A DNA stretch of 29,351 nt from DAOTUB01 sp034437455 (GCA_034437455.1 DAOTUB010000150.1:1-29351), one strand, 5' to 3'. Shown: positions 9,197 through 17,038, numbered from the stretch's first letter. The notes: generated by a model from the sequence alone, not told the origin. Numbers and translations are program-made.

Positions 9197-12100
9197 TCAC
9201 AAGTCAAGTGGAGCGAAAACGAGCACCCGACCACCGTGCGCGTCAGTCACATAGATTGAATCATCGGTTTCGCTCGCCACAGCGATCCCCAGGGGGAACG
9301 CAAAGGAGCGCTCATCAAGGCCATACTGACCGAAGGAAAGCAAATAGTTGCCATAACTATCAAATACCAACACGCGATAGTTGCTCGGATCCGTGACGTA
9401 GACGCGTCCTTGAGAATCTACGTCCAGGTAAGGCTTCTCCTCAGGGCTTCCGGTTTCCCAACTGGAGATCGGCCATTGCCGCAGGAAAGCGCCGCCGCGA
9501 TCAAAGACCTGCACGCGCTGATTCCACGTATCTGCAACGTAGACTGCCCCCTCGGGGCCGATGGCAATTCCTACAGGCTCGTCCAGATAGCCGTCCAACA
9601 CCCCTCCCCCACCCCATTGGAAAGCAAATTGGCCGTCCGGCTCGAAAACCTGTATGCGCTTGTTGCCCGTGTCCGTCACATAGACCCGCCCGTCGTCAGG
9701 GTGAATGGCAATGCTGCGAGGGCCGTAGAAGGCCCCCTGCCCTATCGTGTCCCTGAGAGTGTACTCGCCGAACAACCCCCAGGCGGTGACGAACTCGCCG
9801 TCAGCGTCCAGCTTTTGGATACGATGGTTCCACGTATCCGCGACGTAGATGGACCCATCAGGAGCGACGGCGACGTCCCAGGGTTCGTTGAAGCCACGGA
9901 CGGCTCCTGCCTCCGTGTCCACCATAGACTGCTGGCCCCAGGCGGCGACGAACTGACCGTCGGCGGTGAGTTTTTGAATACGATGGTTGCCTGCGTCGGC
10001 CACGTAGACGTAGCCATCGGGGCCGACCTGGATCCCGCGTGGGCCTTGGAATTGTCCGGGATCCGCGCCCTGGCTGCCAAACACTTGCCGTGCAGCCATA
10101 TCTCGCCAGCCTTCGGCGTAGGGATCGGTCTGACCGATCTCCACCGGACCGGTCGTGCTCAGGTTCCACATCTGCGCTGCCACGTCACGGCGGATGTAGA
10201 GGCGATAGTCGCTGCGCAGCGGCCACTCGTCGAGGGTGTATTTCTTGCCCGTCAGTTCGCCATAGCGACGGTAATCGCGATCGTACCAGATGTCCCACAA
10301 CGCGGCGCGCATCTGGGTGTCGGTGATGGCATTGGTGAGTCGCGCCCAGGTCAGGTTTTTGTAATCCTCTATCGGCCACCAGAGGAACGTGTATGTGTTG
10401 ACGAGATAGTCGTCGCCCAGGTAGGGCGCCACGTCGTCCCACTCGTCCCGTCCAGCGATGATGATGGGCGCATCCATCTGCTCCCGCGAGGGCATCGTAC
10501 CATAGTGAACGGCGTTGGGATAGTCGCGCAGTTGCCAGTAGAACAACGTGGAACCATCCGCGCCGTAGGCGACCTCAATAAGATGTGGAGCGTTGACAGT
10601 TCGGCGTGAGATCTCCTCGATCTCGCGCATCGTCTCCCCAACCGCCGGGCCAGAGTGGGCATATACCAGAAACTCGGTAGGATAATCGTAGTTGATATAG
10701 CAAAAGCGCCAAGCGGTACGCATGGTGAGGAATATCGGCACGAGCAGCAAGAGGATCAATAAAACGCGCGTGACCAAAAGCCAATCGCTGCGGCGCAACA
10801 GGTAAACTAACCCCACGCCAAAGACAAACACGCCGATCAACCCGCTCAGGAGCCGCCCGGTGGTATTCAACTGCGCCAGGTCGTACCCTTGGAAGGGACC
10901 AGTGGCCATGGCATTGATGAGCATCCCCAACGCCATCATGAACGGAAGCGCGATGAGCGCCGGCAGCCAGGCTCGGCGCTGGAACACTCGTTGCCAGTTC
11001 ATTTGCTCGATCCACCGCCCAACGAGCCAGCCAGAGAGCAAAATCATCGGCAGCGCCAGGTGGACAGTGAGCCAGGGCATCTTCTCGCCTGCGTAGGAGT
11101 AACCGAGCCAGGACGCCCCAATCCACCAGAGCACAAAGGGAACAAAGCGCGAATTATCCATCTTGGAACGGACAGCCAGGTAGATGGGAGCGATGAGAGT
11201 CAGCAGCAATGGAAGGTATTCATATATGGGCACCATGATTCCATAATAGTACCACGGCTGGCTGCCTCGCTCGACTCCCTGTTGAGCCAGCCAGTAGCCC
11301 AGTGAGCCGACCAGCCCGCTGGCAATGCCGGTGCCGTTGGTAAAGATGGTGGTGAACAGGACGACAAAGATGGCATAATGGACGGCGGCTGCGATGCTCC
11401 ACTCGCGCCAGTTCCAGACCAGGCCAATTCCCACCGAGATCAGAAACACTGCACCGGTGATCGCGCCCGAATAGTAGATCGTCGGTGCATTGTAATCAAT
11501 AGGATCCAGGCCCGCAAGTTGGATCAAGACAGGTGAGAGGAACGGGAGACAAAGAGTACCCACAACAACGATGAGGTCAAACTCACGATAGTCGCGCAGG
11601 TCACGCCACACGCCAAAGAGTAGAACGAGAATCGCTGCAAGCAGCGCCAACGACGCTAGAATCCCCCCGATGATGGCCCACAAAGGCGGCGGTGGTGACG
11701 CCCCCCCCTCCTCTACCGGGCGCGTGAATCCCATACCAAGCCCCAACACGAGCGAGCCAACCACCACAACCGCCAGCAAGAACATGAAGGTAGATTTCAG
11801 GTCATCGTTTTGCCAAGGACGGCCCAGCGCCTGGATCGCGAACAGGCCAACGAGGAAAAAGCCAAAGATGGCATTATAAATGAAAGCGACCTCTTTGGTG
11901 GCGAACATCAGCGATATGCCGGCCGCCATCAGATAGAGCCAGCGCTTGCGACCATCGCGCAAGTAGGAAAATATGGCGAGGATGACGATAAGGGACCAGA
12001 GAATGATCGGAATGTCATGGCGGATGTAACGAGAGTAGTAGGCGATGGAGGGCGAGATGAGCAAAAAGAACGAAGCGACGAGAGCGCCCGCCCGGCCCAA

Positions 12101-12439
12101 CCAATGACGCAGCAGATAGGGAAAGGCTACCAGTGCGACACCCATCAGTGCGACGGGCAGCCGCGCGGTCAAGTCGTTGTCCCCGAACAGAAAATAAGAA
12201 ACCGCTGTAGCCTCAAAGAGAAAAGGCCCGTGCATCAACGGATTGTGCTGGAACCCGTGGCCCGCGTATAGATTCCACGAGTACTTGGTGTGGATGCTCT
12301 CGTCGTGGCTCTGCACCCGGTCGTCCAGGTCCCACATCCGCGTGGCAAGGGCCAGGATGATCAGGATAAGATACAGCGTTTTTTCCCAGTTCCACTTGAT
12401 GAGGTTGCCCAACGGTCTATCCAAGAATGATTGTTCCAT
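9197..12439 (-). CDS. Agl23-like GT-C membrane protein fused to an NHL-repeat propeller
   Basis: 1080 aa. The N-terminal ~600 residues are a multi-TM GT-C-fold protein resembling the TIGR03663 family ('flippase activity-associated Agl23' in archaea). The first external loop carries the acidic motif SHDESIHTKY (44-53), followed by HNPLMHGPFLF. A mixed soluble region follows, and from about 785 to 1080 there are six NHL repeats of the type GPRGIQVGPDGYVYVADAGN / HRIQKL, which form a beta-propeller, probably on the outer face. Known TIGR03663 proteins are tied to surface glycosylation; the exact reaction is unknown. The gene follows the other GT-C protein by 18 bases and precedes the recombinase by 25. 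A run of eight C (11701-11708, G8 in the coding strand) encodes part of GGASPPPP. Confidence 0.85.
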   Translation of the reverse strand: MEQSFLDRPLGNLIKWNWEKTLYLILIILALATRMWDLDDRVQSHDESIHTKYSWNLYAGHGFQHNPLMHGPFLFEATAVSYFLFGDNDLTARLPVALMGVALVAFPYLLRHWLGRAGALVASFFLLISPSIAYYSRYIRHDIPIILWSLIVILAIFSYLRDGRKRWLYLMAAGISLMFATKEVAFIYNAIFGFFLVGLFAIQALGRPWQNDDLKSTFMFLLAVVVVGSLVLGLGMGFTRPVEEGGASPPPPLWAIIGGILASLALLAAILVLLFGVWRDLRDYREFDLIVVVGTLCLPFLSPVLIQLAGLDPIDYNAPTIYYSGAITGAVFLISVGIGLVWNWREWSIAAAVHYAIFVVLFTTIFTNGTGIASGLVGSLGYWLAQQGVERGSQPWYYYGIMVPIYEYLPLLLTLIAPIYLAVRSKMDNSRFVPFVLWWIGASWLGYSYAGEKMPWLTVHLALPMILLSGWLVGRWIEQMNWQRVFQRRAWLPALIALPFMMALGMLINAMATGPFQGYDLAQLNTTGRLLSGLIGVFVFGVGLVYLLRRSDWLLVTRVLLILLLLVPIFLTMRTAWRFCYINYDYPTEFLVYAHSGPAVGETMREIEEISRRTVNAPHLIEVAYGADGSTLFYWQLRDYPNAVHYGTMPSREQMDAPIIIAGRDEWDDVAPYLGDDYLVNTYTFLWWPIEDYKNLTWARLTNAITDTQMRAALWDIWYDRDYRRYGELTGKKYTLDEWPLRSDYRLYIRRDVAAQMWNLSTTGPVEIGQTDPYAEGWRDMAARQVFGSQGADPGQFQGPRGIQVGPDGYVYVADAGNHRIQKLTADGQFVAAWGQQSMVDTEAGAVRGFNEPWDVAVAPDGSIYVADTWNHRIQKLDADGEFVTAWGLFGEYTLRDTIGQGAFYGPRSIAIHPDDGRVYVTDTGNKRIQVFEPDGQFAFQWGGGGVLDGYLDEPVGIAIGPEGAVYVADTWNQRVQVFDRGGAFLRQWPISSWETGSPEEKPYLDVDSQGRVYVTDPSNYRVLVFDSYGNYLLSFGQYGLDERSFAFPLGIAVASETDDSIYVTDAHGGRVLVFAPLDL

Positions 12440-12457
12440 GATTCCTCCATACAGTCG

Positions 12458-14272
12458 TCAGTCGTCCGATGAGCCTGTCAAAGCAGCGGGATGGTGCAGC
12501 CAGAGCGTGACCCACTCCTCGACCGGAGGCGGGGAAGGAGTATCCCGGAAAAGAAGCCAGTCGACGACCGCGTTGCAGCGCGGTGGCCACTCCCACGTGC
12601 AGCGAATTTCGTGCCGGTTTCCGCCGTGACGCAGAGGGAATTCCTGTCCCACGTATTCGGCATCTGGCAGCGCCAGATCGCGACCCAAGGTCACCAGCAC
12701 AGATGTACTCTGCTCTGCGTCCAGTCCTCCCACGCTTTCGACTCGTCGCGCCGCGCTGAAATCGTGCAAATACCAGGCCAGGGTCGAGTCTGGAGCCGCC
12801 TCGAACGCGAACTTCAACGTCGTCGGCATGCCCGTCTCGCGCCACGAGCGATCGCGCAACGTCTGCACCAGATCGCGCACGCCAATGGCCGTGGGCTGGC
12901 GCGTCAACAGTTCGCGCGGGTCGGATGGGCGCACGTGAGCAGCCCCCCACCCTGTCGAAAGCGTGACCGCCAGGAGCGCGACACACGTGCCCGCGGCGGC
13001 TCCTTGCCAGGCGGCGCCGATATCAATCGCCAGGGCAAAGCTCGTCCCCAACAAGATCTGCAAGAGCAGCGACAGCAGCGCCAGCGCCAGGTCCGCGGGA
13101 GCGCCGAAGGCCGCGTAGCGCGCGAGCATCAAGTAAAAGTGCGCCCACAGGAGCAGCACCACGAGAGCATACGCCCCTTCATTGAACCAGCCTCCCCGTA
13201 GTAACGGGACGCTGCTCAATTTTCTCAGATTCTGTAAAAGCGCTTTCACCGCGACGCCAGCCAACATCGCCAGCGGCAAGACGATCCCCAGAACATCCAA
13301 CGGAGCCCGACCTGGCATCAACACCAGTAGAAAAAAGCCCAGCCCCGCCCACAGCCCCACCAATATGCCGAAACGATAGCCGCGCCGGATGGCCCAGACC
13401 AATCCGCCAAGCCCCAGGAGCAAGGCCAGCGGCTCATAGATGACCACGAGAGTAAGCGGGGACGCGGTGGGATTCGACGCCAGGCCAAAGCGAGCGAGCC
13501 AAGAGGCAAACAAGTCGCCTGTAGCTCCAATACCGGCCAGGTTCCAGCCGATCCCGGTCGAGAGCGCCAGGATGGCGAGGACGAATGGAAGTGTGAGGCG
13601 TGATGCGTAAGGCGTGAGGCGCGAAATGCGCTGTCTGTCGGACCAAGTCCAGGCGAGGATCAGACAGGCCAGGCCCAAGGTCAGCAAGAATCCATAAGCT
13701 ACCAGGCTGCTCGTCACGGCCAGCGCCAGTCCCGCGACGGAAAGCGTGAGCCAGAGGCGTTGGTCACTACCCTGCCCCGCGTCATCAGTATCAAAAAACC
13801 GGACCAATCCGCCCAGAAGGAGCATTCCGCCTGCTGCGGCCATTATCGCGCCATCCAGTTGACGGGAAGCGACGAGCGCCGTCGGCGAGATCGCCAGGTA
13901 GAGACCAGAGGCCAGCGCGCCCAGGCGACCGACGTGAGAGCGGAGCAAAAGTGGCGTGAGCGCCAACAGGCCGCCAAAAAGCGCGGGCCAGAATCGAGCC
14001 AGCACGTCGCTGGTTTCGCAGAGAGTGAAAAGCAGCGCGTTCATCGCGAGAAGCAGTGGACTGTAGTTTGTTCCCTCCGGCATGCCCTGGCCCGTCACGG
14101 CGCGCCAGGCGAGCGTGGCCTCGCGGGCTTCGGCAGGGTTCAGCGGGGCGGCGTCCAGATGCGGAAAGCGAAGCGCCAACGCGACGACGGCGATGAGGAT
14201 CCACAAAGCCATCTCGACGGTCAAGATCCGCCGGCCGGTTGAGCGGTCATTTGGGATGACTGAATTTATCAT
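12458..14272 (-). CDS. GT-C/GT39-type multi-TM membrane protein
   Basis: A 604-aa polytopic membrane protein with the overall plan of PMT/ArnT-like glycosyltransferases. TM1 is at about 21-35, and the first external loop reads LDAAPLNPAEAREATLAW (39-56), where the usual acidic pair is reduced to NPAE. More than ten TM segments follow, then a C-terminal soluble part with TLKFAFEAAPDSTLAWYLHDF. The start could be TTG 14278, which overlaps the anti-sigma stop, or ATG 14272 two bases after it; I prefer the ATG with GAGG upstream. It contains SRLTPYASRLT, encoded by four 7-bp repeats (13592-13619). Catalytic competence is uncertain because of the altered acidic motif. It is cotranscribed with the sigma/anti-sigma pair. 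Confidence 0.75.
   Translation of the reverse strand: MINSVIPNDRSTGRRILTVEMALWILIAVVALALRFPHLDAAPLNPAEAREATLAWRAVTGQGMPEGTNYSPLLLAMNALLFTLCETSDVLARFWPALFGGLLALTPLLLRSHVGRLGALASGLYLAISPTALVASRQLDGAIMAAAGGMLLLGGLVRFFDTDDAGQGSDQRLWLTLSVAGLALAVTSSLVAYGFLLTLGLACLILAWTWSDRQRISRLTPYASRLTLPFVLAILALSTGIGWNLAGIGATGDLFASWLARFGLASNPTASPLTLVVIYEPLALLLGLGGLVWAIRRGYRFGILVGLWAGLGFFLLVLMPGRAPLDVLGIVLPLAMLAGVAVKALLQNLRKLSSVPLLRGGWFNEGAYALVVLLLWAHFYLMLARYAAFGAPADLALALLSLLLQILLGTSFALAIDIGAAWQGAAAGTCVALLAVTLSTGWGAAHVRPSDPRELLTRQPTAIGVRDLVQTLRDRSWRETGMPTTLKFAFEAAPDSTLAWYLHDFSAARRVESVGGLDAEQSTSVLVTLGRDLALPDAEYVGQEFPLRHGGNRHEIRCTWEWPPRCNAVVDWLLFRDTPSPPPVEEWVTLWLHHPAALTGSSDD
13592..13619. repeat. Four tandem heptamers inside a coding region
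   Basis: The units GTGAGGC, GTGATGC, GTAAGGC and GTGAGGC follow one another on the + strand. On the coding strand they encode RLTPYASRLT. The same heptamer recurs at 22798-22818 in another membrane-protein gene. Confidence 0.85.
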
Positions 14273-14274
14273 GG

Positions 14275-14793
14275 TCAAAGTCCCTCAGTTTCAGATTGCG
14301 GCGGTGTGGGAGGCAGCATAAAGGCCGGTGTTGATGGCGGCGGCATCTCTGTAGTGGGAGTGGGCGTCGCCACCAGGGTTACGTTAGCTGTGATCGGCGC
14401 GGGGGCGACCATCGGCTCAGGGGATGACGTCAGCGCTGCGACAGTCGCGCTTTGAATGGGAAACGCCGAAAACGTCATGCAGACAGCCAACACAACGCCG
14501 GAAAGGGCCGAGATTCGCCATCCCGCGACCTGTCGCCGCCGACCGGCACACACCCGCTCCCGGACAGCCCACCATTGCGGACGCGGCGCGGGGATCTCGG
14601 CTGCCACTGTCAGCGTGGCCGCAAGTTCTTCCTGCAACCAGTCGTAATCGGCGACGACGCTGCGACAATGAGCGCACCAGCGCAGATGCTCCTCTATTGG
14701 ATTGGAACAATCCGCCTCTGCCCCGACCGCCTCTCCGTCCCCCCTGTCGCCGAACCGGGCCAGCTCAATTTCTCGTGGGTGTCTCTCGTGCAT
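14275..14793 (-). CDS. Membrane anti-sigma factor with zinc-finger (ZAS) motif and Pro/Thr-rich tail
   Basis: 172 aa. The cytoplasmic N-terminus contains His36-x3-Cys40-x2-Cys43 (HLRWCAHC), the ZAS motif of anti-sigma factors that hold ECF sigma factors. One TM segment is at about 93-118. The outside tail (about 119-172) is rich in Pro, Thr and Ser with no predicted fold, ending PPTPPQSETEGL. The start ATG is three bases after the sigma stop and shares the GTGAGG sequence as ribosome binding site, which is a classic sigma/anti-sigma pair. The extracytoplasmic Thr/Pro tail resembles acceptor regions for O-glycosylation, notable next to GT-C enzymes. Confidence 0.88.
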   Translation of the reverse strand: MHERHPREIELARFGDRGDGEAVGAEADCSNPIEEHLRWCAHCRSVVADYDWLQEELAATLTVAAEIPAPRPQWWAVRERVCAGRRRQVAGWRISALSGVVLAVCMTFSAFPIQSATVAALTSSPEPMVAPAPITANVTLVATPTPTTEMPPPSTPAFMLPPTPPQSETEGL

Positions 14794-14796
14794 CTT

Positions 14797-15399
14797 TTAC
14801 CTCACTTCCACCAGGCGCACAATACCCCTCTCGTGAATCGGTTCCCCACCCGGCGCGGTGAGCAAGCGCCGCAACTGAGCCTTGCCGTGAACCACCCGCG
14901 AGCGGGCCGCGTCGTTAGAGCAGCCCAGGATGTCCGCGATCTCGGCATACGGCAACCCCTCATAGTAGCGCAGGATCAGCGCGTCTCGTGCGCCAGGGCT
15001 GATCTGTTGCAACGCCTCCCACACGACCCGGCGAACACCCAACCGCTCCAACACATTCACCGGGTCGCTGGCCGGTTTGGGATCGGCTGGAGTCTGACCG
15101 GTTGCCTCGAGCACATCCAGTGAAATGGAAGGGAGAATCCGGCGGCGACGTTTGTTGCGGCAACGGCTCACCAGTATCACCCGTAACCAAACATAAAACG
15201 ACCCTCGCACAGCGTCGTAGCGATGCAAGTTGCGAAAGGCGTAGACGAAGGCGTCCTGCACCACCTCCTCAGCGTCGCAGGCGTTTTGAAGGAGCAAGTA
15301 GGCCAGGCGAAAGGCGGGCGCGTGGTGCGTCTCGTAGAGTGTCCGCTGGGCCGTCTCATCCCCGTCTATGGCGCGTGTGATGGTCTCTGTGTCGATCAT
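14797..15399 (-). CDS. ECF-type RNA polymerase sigma factor
   Basis: 200 aa. Region 2 covers about 25-87 (AFRLAYLLLQNACDAEEVVQDAFVYAF and the basic stretch RCRNKRRRR). A variable linker follows, and region 4 at about 125-180 has ISPGARDALILRYYEGLPYAEIADILGCS, a helix-turn-helix for -35 recognition. The reading frame stays open upstream to 15483, but that part translates the G/C-rich repeat; ATG 15399 begins directly before the domain. A TATAAT sits only 10 bases upstream of this ATG, so the transcript may be leaderless. It heads the operon with the anti-sigma factor, two GT-C proteins and the recombinase. Confidence 0.92.
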   Translation of the reverse strand: MIDTETITRAIDGDETAQRTLYETHHAPAFRLAYLLLQNACDAEEVVQDAFVYAFRNLHRYDAVRGSFYVWLRVILVSRCRNKRRRRILPSISLDVLEATGQTPADPKPASDPVNVLERLGVRRVVWEALQQISPGARDALILRYYEGLPYAEIADILGCSNDAARSRVVHGKAQLRRLLTAPGGEPIHERGIVRLVEVR

Positions 15400-15409
15400 T
15401 GGTCTACTT

Positions 15410-15415
15410 ATTATA
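15410..15415 (-). promoter_or_regulatory. -10 box of the sigma factor operon
   Basis: TATAAT on the - strand, 10 bases from the ATG at 15399, so the start point (about 15403) falls within a few bases of the start codon. No good -35 is visible at the expected place (about 15432-15437), which is where the left AATTTGT direct repeat of the DUF559 element lies. Confidence 0.55.
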
Positions 15416-15442
15416 CACCGAAAGGGGAAAATTTGTGAGATC

Positions 15443-15519
15443 ATTCCCCCACCCCAACCCTCCCCCCTTGGGGGAGGGAGCAAGTTCCCCCTCCCTCTGG
15501 GAGGGGGTTAGGGGGAGGG
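15443..15519. repeat. G/C-tract palindromic repeat, left copy
   Basis: A 77-bp unit containing an inner palindrome CCTCCCCC-CTT-GGGGGAGG and a second CCCTCCC/GGGAGGG palindrome. It ends in the four-tract motif GGG-A-GGGGG-TTA-GGGGG-A-GGG (15499-15519), a textbook G-quadruplex pattern on the + strand. It is nearly identical to, and in the same orientation as, 15915-15990. The TTA between G-tracts supplies the DUF559 stop codon. Confidence 0.9.
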
Positions 15520-15900
15520 CGTCTGTTCACAATGCCGCGCAATCTCCCCCACCACAGCATCAAACTCCTTGAGCACTTGCTTGTTCGTGAACCGCAGAAC
15601 CGTATACCCCAAGGCCTCCAACTCTGCCTGGCGACGCCGATCCCGCTCAACCTGGAATGCGTGAACGTCGCCATCTACCTCAACAACAAGGCTGTACGCA
15701 AAGCAGCAGAAATCCACAATGTGCCGCTCGATGGGCTGCTGGCGACGAAACTTGACGCCGAGTTGTTTGCCCCGCAGGACGCGCCAGAGCTTGGCCTCTG
15801 CGGAGGTAGGATTCTTGCGCATCCTCCGCGCGTGGGCTACGAGGTGACGCGGTGTGCGTGGGTGTTTGTAGTACGTTCGTGGTTTTTGATCTTTTGCCAT
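15508..15900 (-). CDS. DUF559 (Vsr-fold) endonuclease-like protein
   Basis: 130 aa of the DUF559 family, which has the PD-(D/E)XK/Vsr-type nuclease fold. Visible features are the N-terminal RRMRKNPTSAEAKLWRVLRG (26-45), GVKFRRQQPIERHIVDFCC (48-66), the probable metal-binding Asp63 and Glu74-x-Asp76 (VVEVDGDVH), and D87xxRxxxLxxxGYTVLRF (87-104). GGGAG precedes the ATG by about seven bases. The gene ends inside the left repeat (TPSP-stop is encoded by it) and starts just after the right repeat, so it is the cargo between two direct repeats. Function is unknown; DUF559 genes commonly travel as isolated single genes. Confidence 0.88.
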   Translation of the reverse strand: MAKDQKPRTYYKHPRTPRHLVAHARRMRKNPTSAEAKLWRVLRGKQLGVKFRRQQPIERHIVDFCCFAYSLVVEVDGDVHAFQVERDRRRQAELEALGYTVLRFTNKQVLKEFDAVVGEIARHCEQTPSP

Positions 15901-15914
15901 CTATCGCTCCCAAT

Positions 15915-15990
15915 ATTCCCCACCCCAGCCCTCCCCTCTTGGGGGAGAGAGCAGGTTCCCCCTCCCCTTGGGAGGGGTTAGGGGGAGGGG
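15915..15990. repeat. G/C-tract palindromic repeat, right copy
   Basis: A second copy of the unit at 15443-15519, in the same orientation. It ends in GGG-A-GGGG-TTA-GGGGG-A-GGGG (15970-15990), again a G-quadruplex motif. AATTTGT follows at 15991-15997, and the same heptamer stands left of the other copy at 15430-15436. The gap 15901-16016 between DUF559 and the next gene otherwise holds only a degenerate C-rich remnant. Confidence 0.9.
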
Positions 15991-16016
15991 AATTTGTCTA
16001 TCCCAAAAACCCTCCC

Positions 16017-16808
16017 CTACCCTCCCGCGTTGCTGCCTCTCCCTCGCCACTGCCTGAGCCGCCCGCGCAGCGAGTCCAACACCTTCTTGGTGAAAGGCAA
16101 TCCGGCGATGGTTCCCAACACGGAACCGCCCAGTCCCACCCAGTCGATCTGCAAGCCAGAAAGCCCCAGCGTGGCGCGCGCCTCGATGGTCATGATGCGG
16201 CTCCAGACCGCTTCCTCGAACGGCCCCGGCAGGTCGGTCCCCGCATTCGGCTCCCAGCGCAGCGTCAGGTTGACCACGACGCGGTAGTCGCCGGCCTCGT
16301 CGGGCGAGACGGTCCAGCGCCAGACGTTGGGCTGGCCGGGGGTGAGGAGCTGCTTGTCGGGGCTGGCCGACTCCGCCTCCAGGCCGGCCGCGCTCAAAGA
16401 AGCGATGGCATAGCCCGTGTAGCCGGGGCGGACCACGGTCAGCGGGAGCGGCGTCGGTTCCAGCTCGTGGCCCTCGATCTCGGGTGTGGCGACGTAGCCG
16501 CCGTCGGGCGCCGGGATGAGCGAGAAGCGGATCACGTCGCTGTCGCCCACGCGCATTGAGGCGGGCCACTCTGTCTCGGCGATGCGCTCCTCGACCTCCG
16601 GCTCTGGGGACGGTGTAGGGCCGGGTGCAGGTGTGGGTGTCTCCTCCAATTCCGCTGTGGGAAGAGGTTCGGTAGCCTCGGGTTCTTCGGCGGGCTCCTC
16701 GGCTGGCGTCTCGACAGGCTCGGCCATTTGGGAGCTACCATAGCAGCACAACGAGATCAGCACCAGCAGCGTGAAAGCCAGGACTGGATACAGGGTATGC
16801 TGGCCCAT
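16017..16808 (-). CDS. Membrane-anchored Pro/Glu/Thr-rich protein, unknown function
   Basis: 263 aa. An N-terminal TM or signal anchor (about 7-27) is followed by a low-complexity linker at about 30-75 (EPVETPAEEPAEEPEATEPLP and TPTPAPGPTPSPEPE), then a beta-rich domain at about 80-215 that looks like a bacterial adhesion-type or Ig-like fold (for example YRVVVNLTLRWEP). A weakly hydrophobic stretch DWVGLGGSVLGTIAGLPF and a basic C-terminus (RGRLRQWRGRGSNAGG) follow, so a second TM with the end inside is possible. It starts one base after the stop of the 62-aa protein. No family is recognised. It is the last gene of the glycosylation operon. Confidence 0.75.
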   Translation of the reverse strand: MGQHTLYPVLAFTLLVLISLCCYGSSQMAEPVETPAEEPAEEPEATEPLPTAELEETPTPAPGPTPSPEPEVEERIAETEWPASMRVGDSDVIRFSLIPAPDGGYVATPEIEGHELEPTPLPLTVVRPGYTGYAIASLSAAGLEAESASPDKQLLTPGQPNVWRWTVSPDEAGDYRVVVNLTLRWEPNAGTDLPGPFEEAVWSRIMTIEARATLGLSGLQIDWVGLGGSVLGTIAGLPFTKKVLDSLRGRLRQWRGRGSNAGG

Positions 16809-16809
16809 G

Positions 16810-16998
16810 TCACATCACCCCCAGGTTCAGCCATCGGGACTCGGGCGTCGGCTCGACGAACGGGGTCTCGATAGGTACAGACTCTTGCTCCAACTCGCGC
16901 CGTACCTCCAGACGGGAGTAGACCACCAGGCAGAGCGAACACGAGATCAACACCAGGCCGATTACGGCCAATGCGATACGCCACCACCACTGCTTCAT
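16810..16998 (-). CDS. Small membrane protein with Pro/Glu tail, unknown function
   Basis: 62 aa: MKQWWWRIA, one TM (about 8-28), then RLEVRRELEQE and a short tail VPIETPFVEPTPE. I chose ATG 16998 because AAAGGAGG lies eight bases upstream; a longer frame from 17019 has no such site. It is 40 bases after the 1498-aa fusion protein and one base before the 263-aa protein, whose N-terminal plan (TM then Pro/Glu segment) is alike. It may be a subunit of the same membrane complex. Confidence 0.7.
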   Translation of the reverse strand: MKQWWWRIALAVIGLVLISCSLCLVVYSRLEVRRELEQESVPIETPFVEPTPESRWLNLGVM

Positions 16999-17038
16999 CG
17001 CTGCCTCCTTTCCGAGCAAATGCGTTGCACCTGACTAT

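Noticed and set aside
15400..15483. N-terminal extension of the sigma factor frame
   Set aside because: It translates the G/C repeat and crosses the TATAAT; the sigma domain begins at ATG 15399.
15443..15990. CRISPR-like spacing of repeats
   Set aside because: There are only two copies ~470 bases apart with a gene between them; no array and no cas gene.
15901..16569. Alternative - strand frame of 222 codons over the 263-aa protein
   Set aside because: It is Arg/Gly/Pro-rich and runs through the repeat; the 263-aa frame has a signal anchor and sensible composition, and starts one base after the previous gene.
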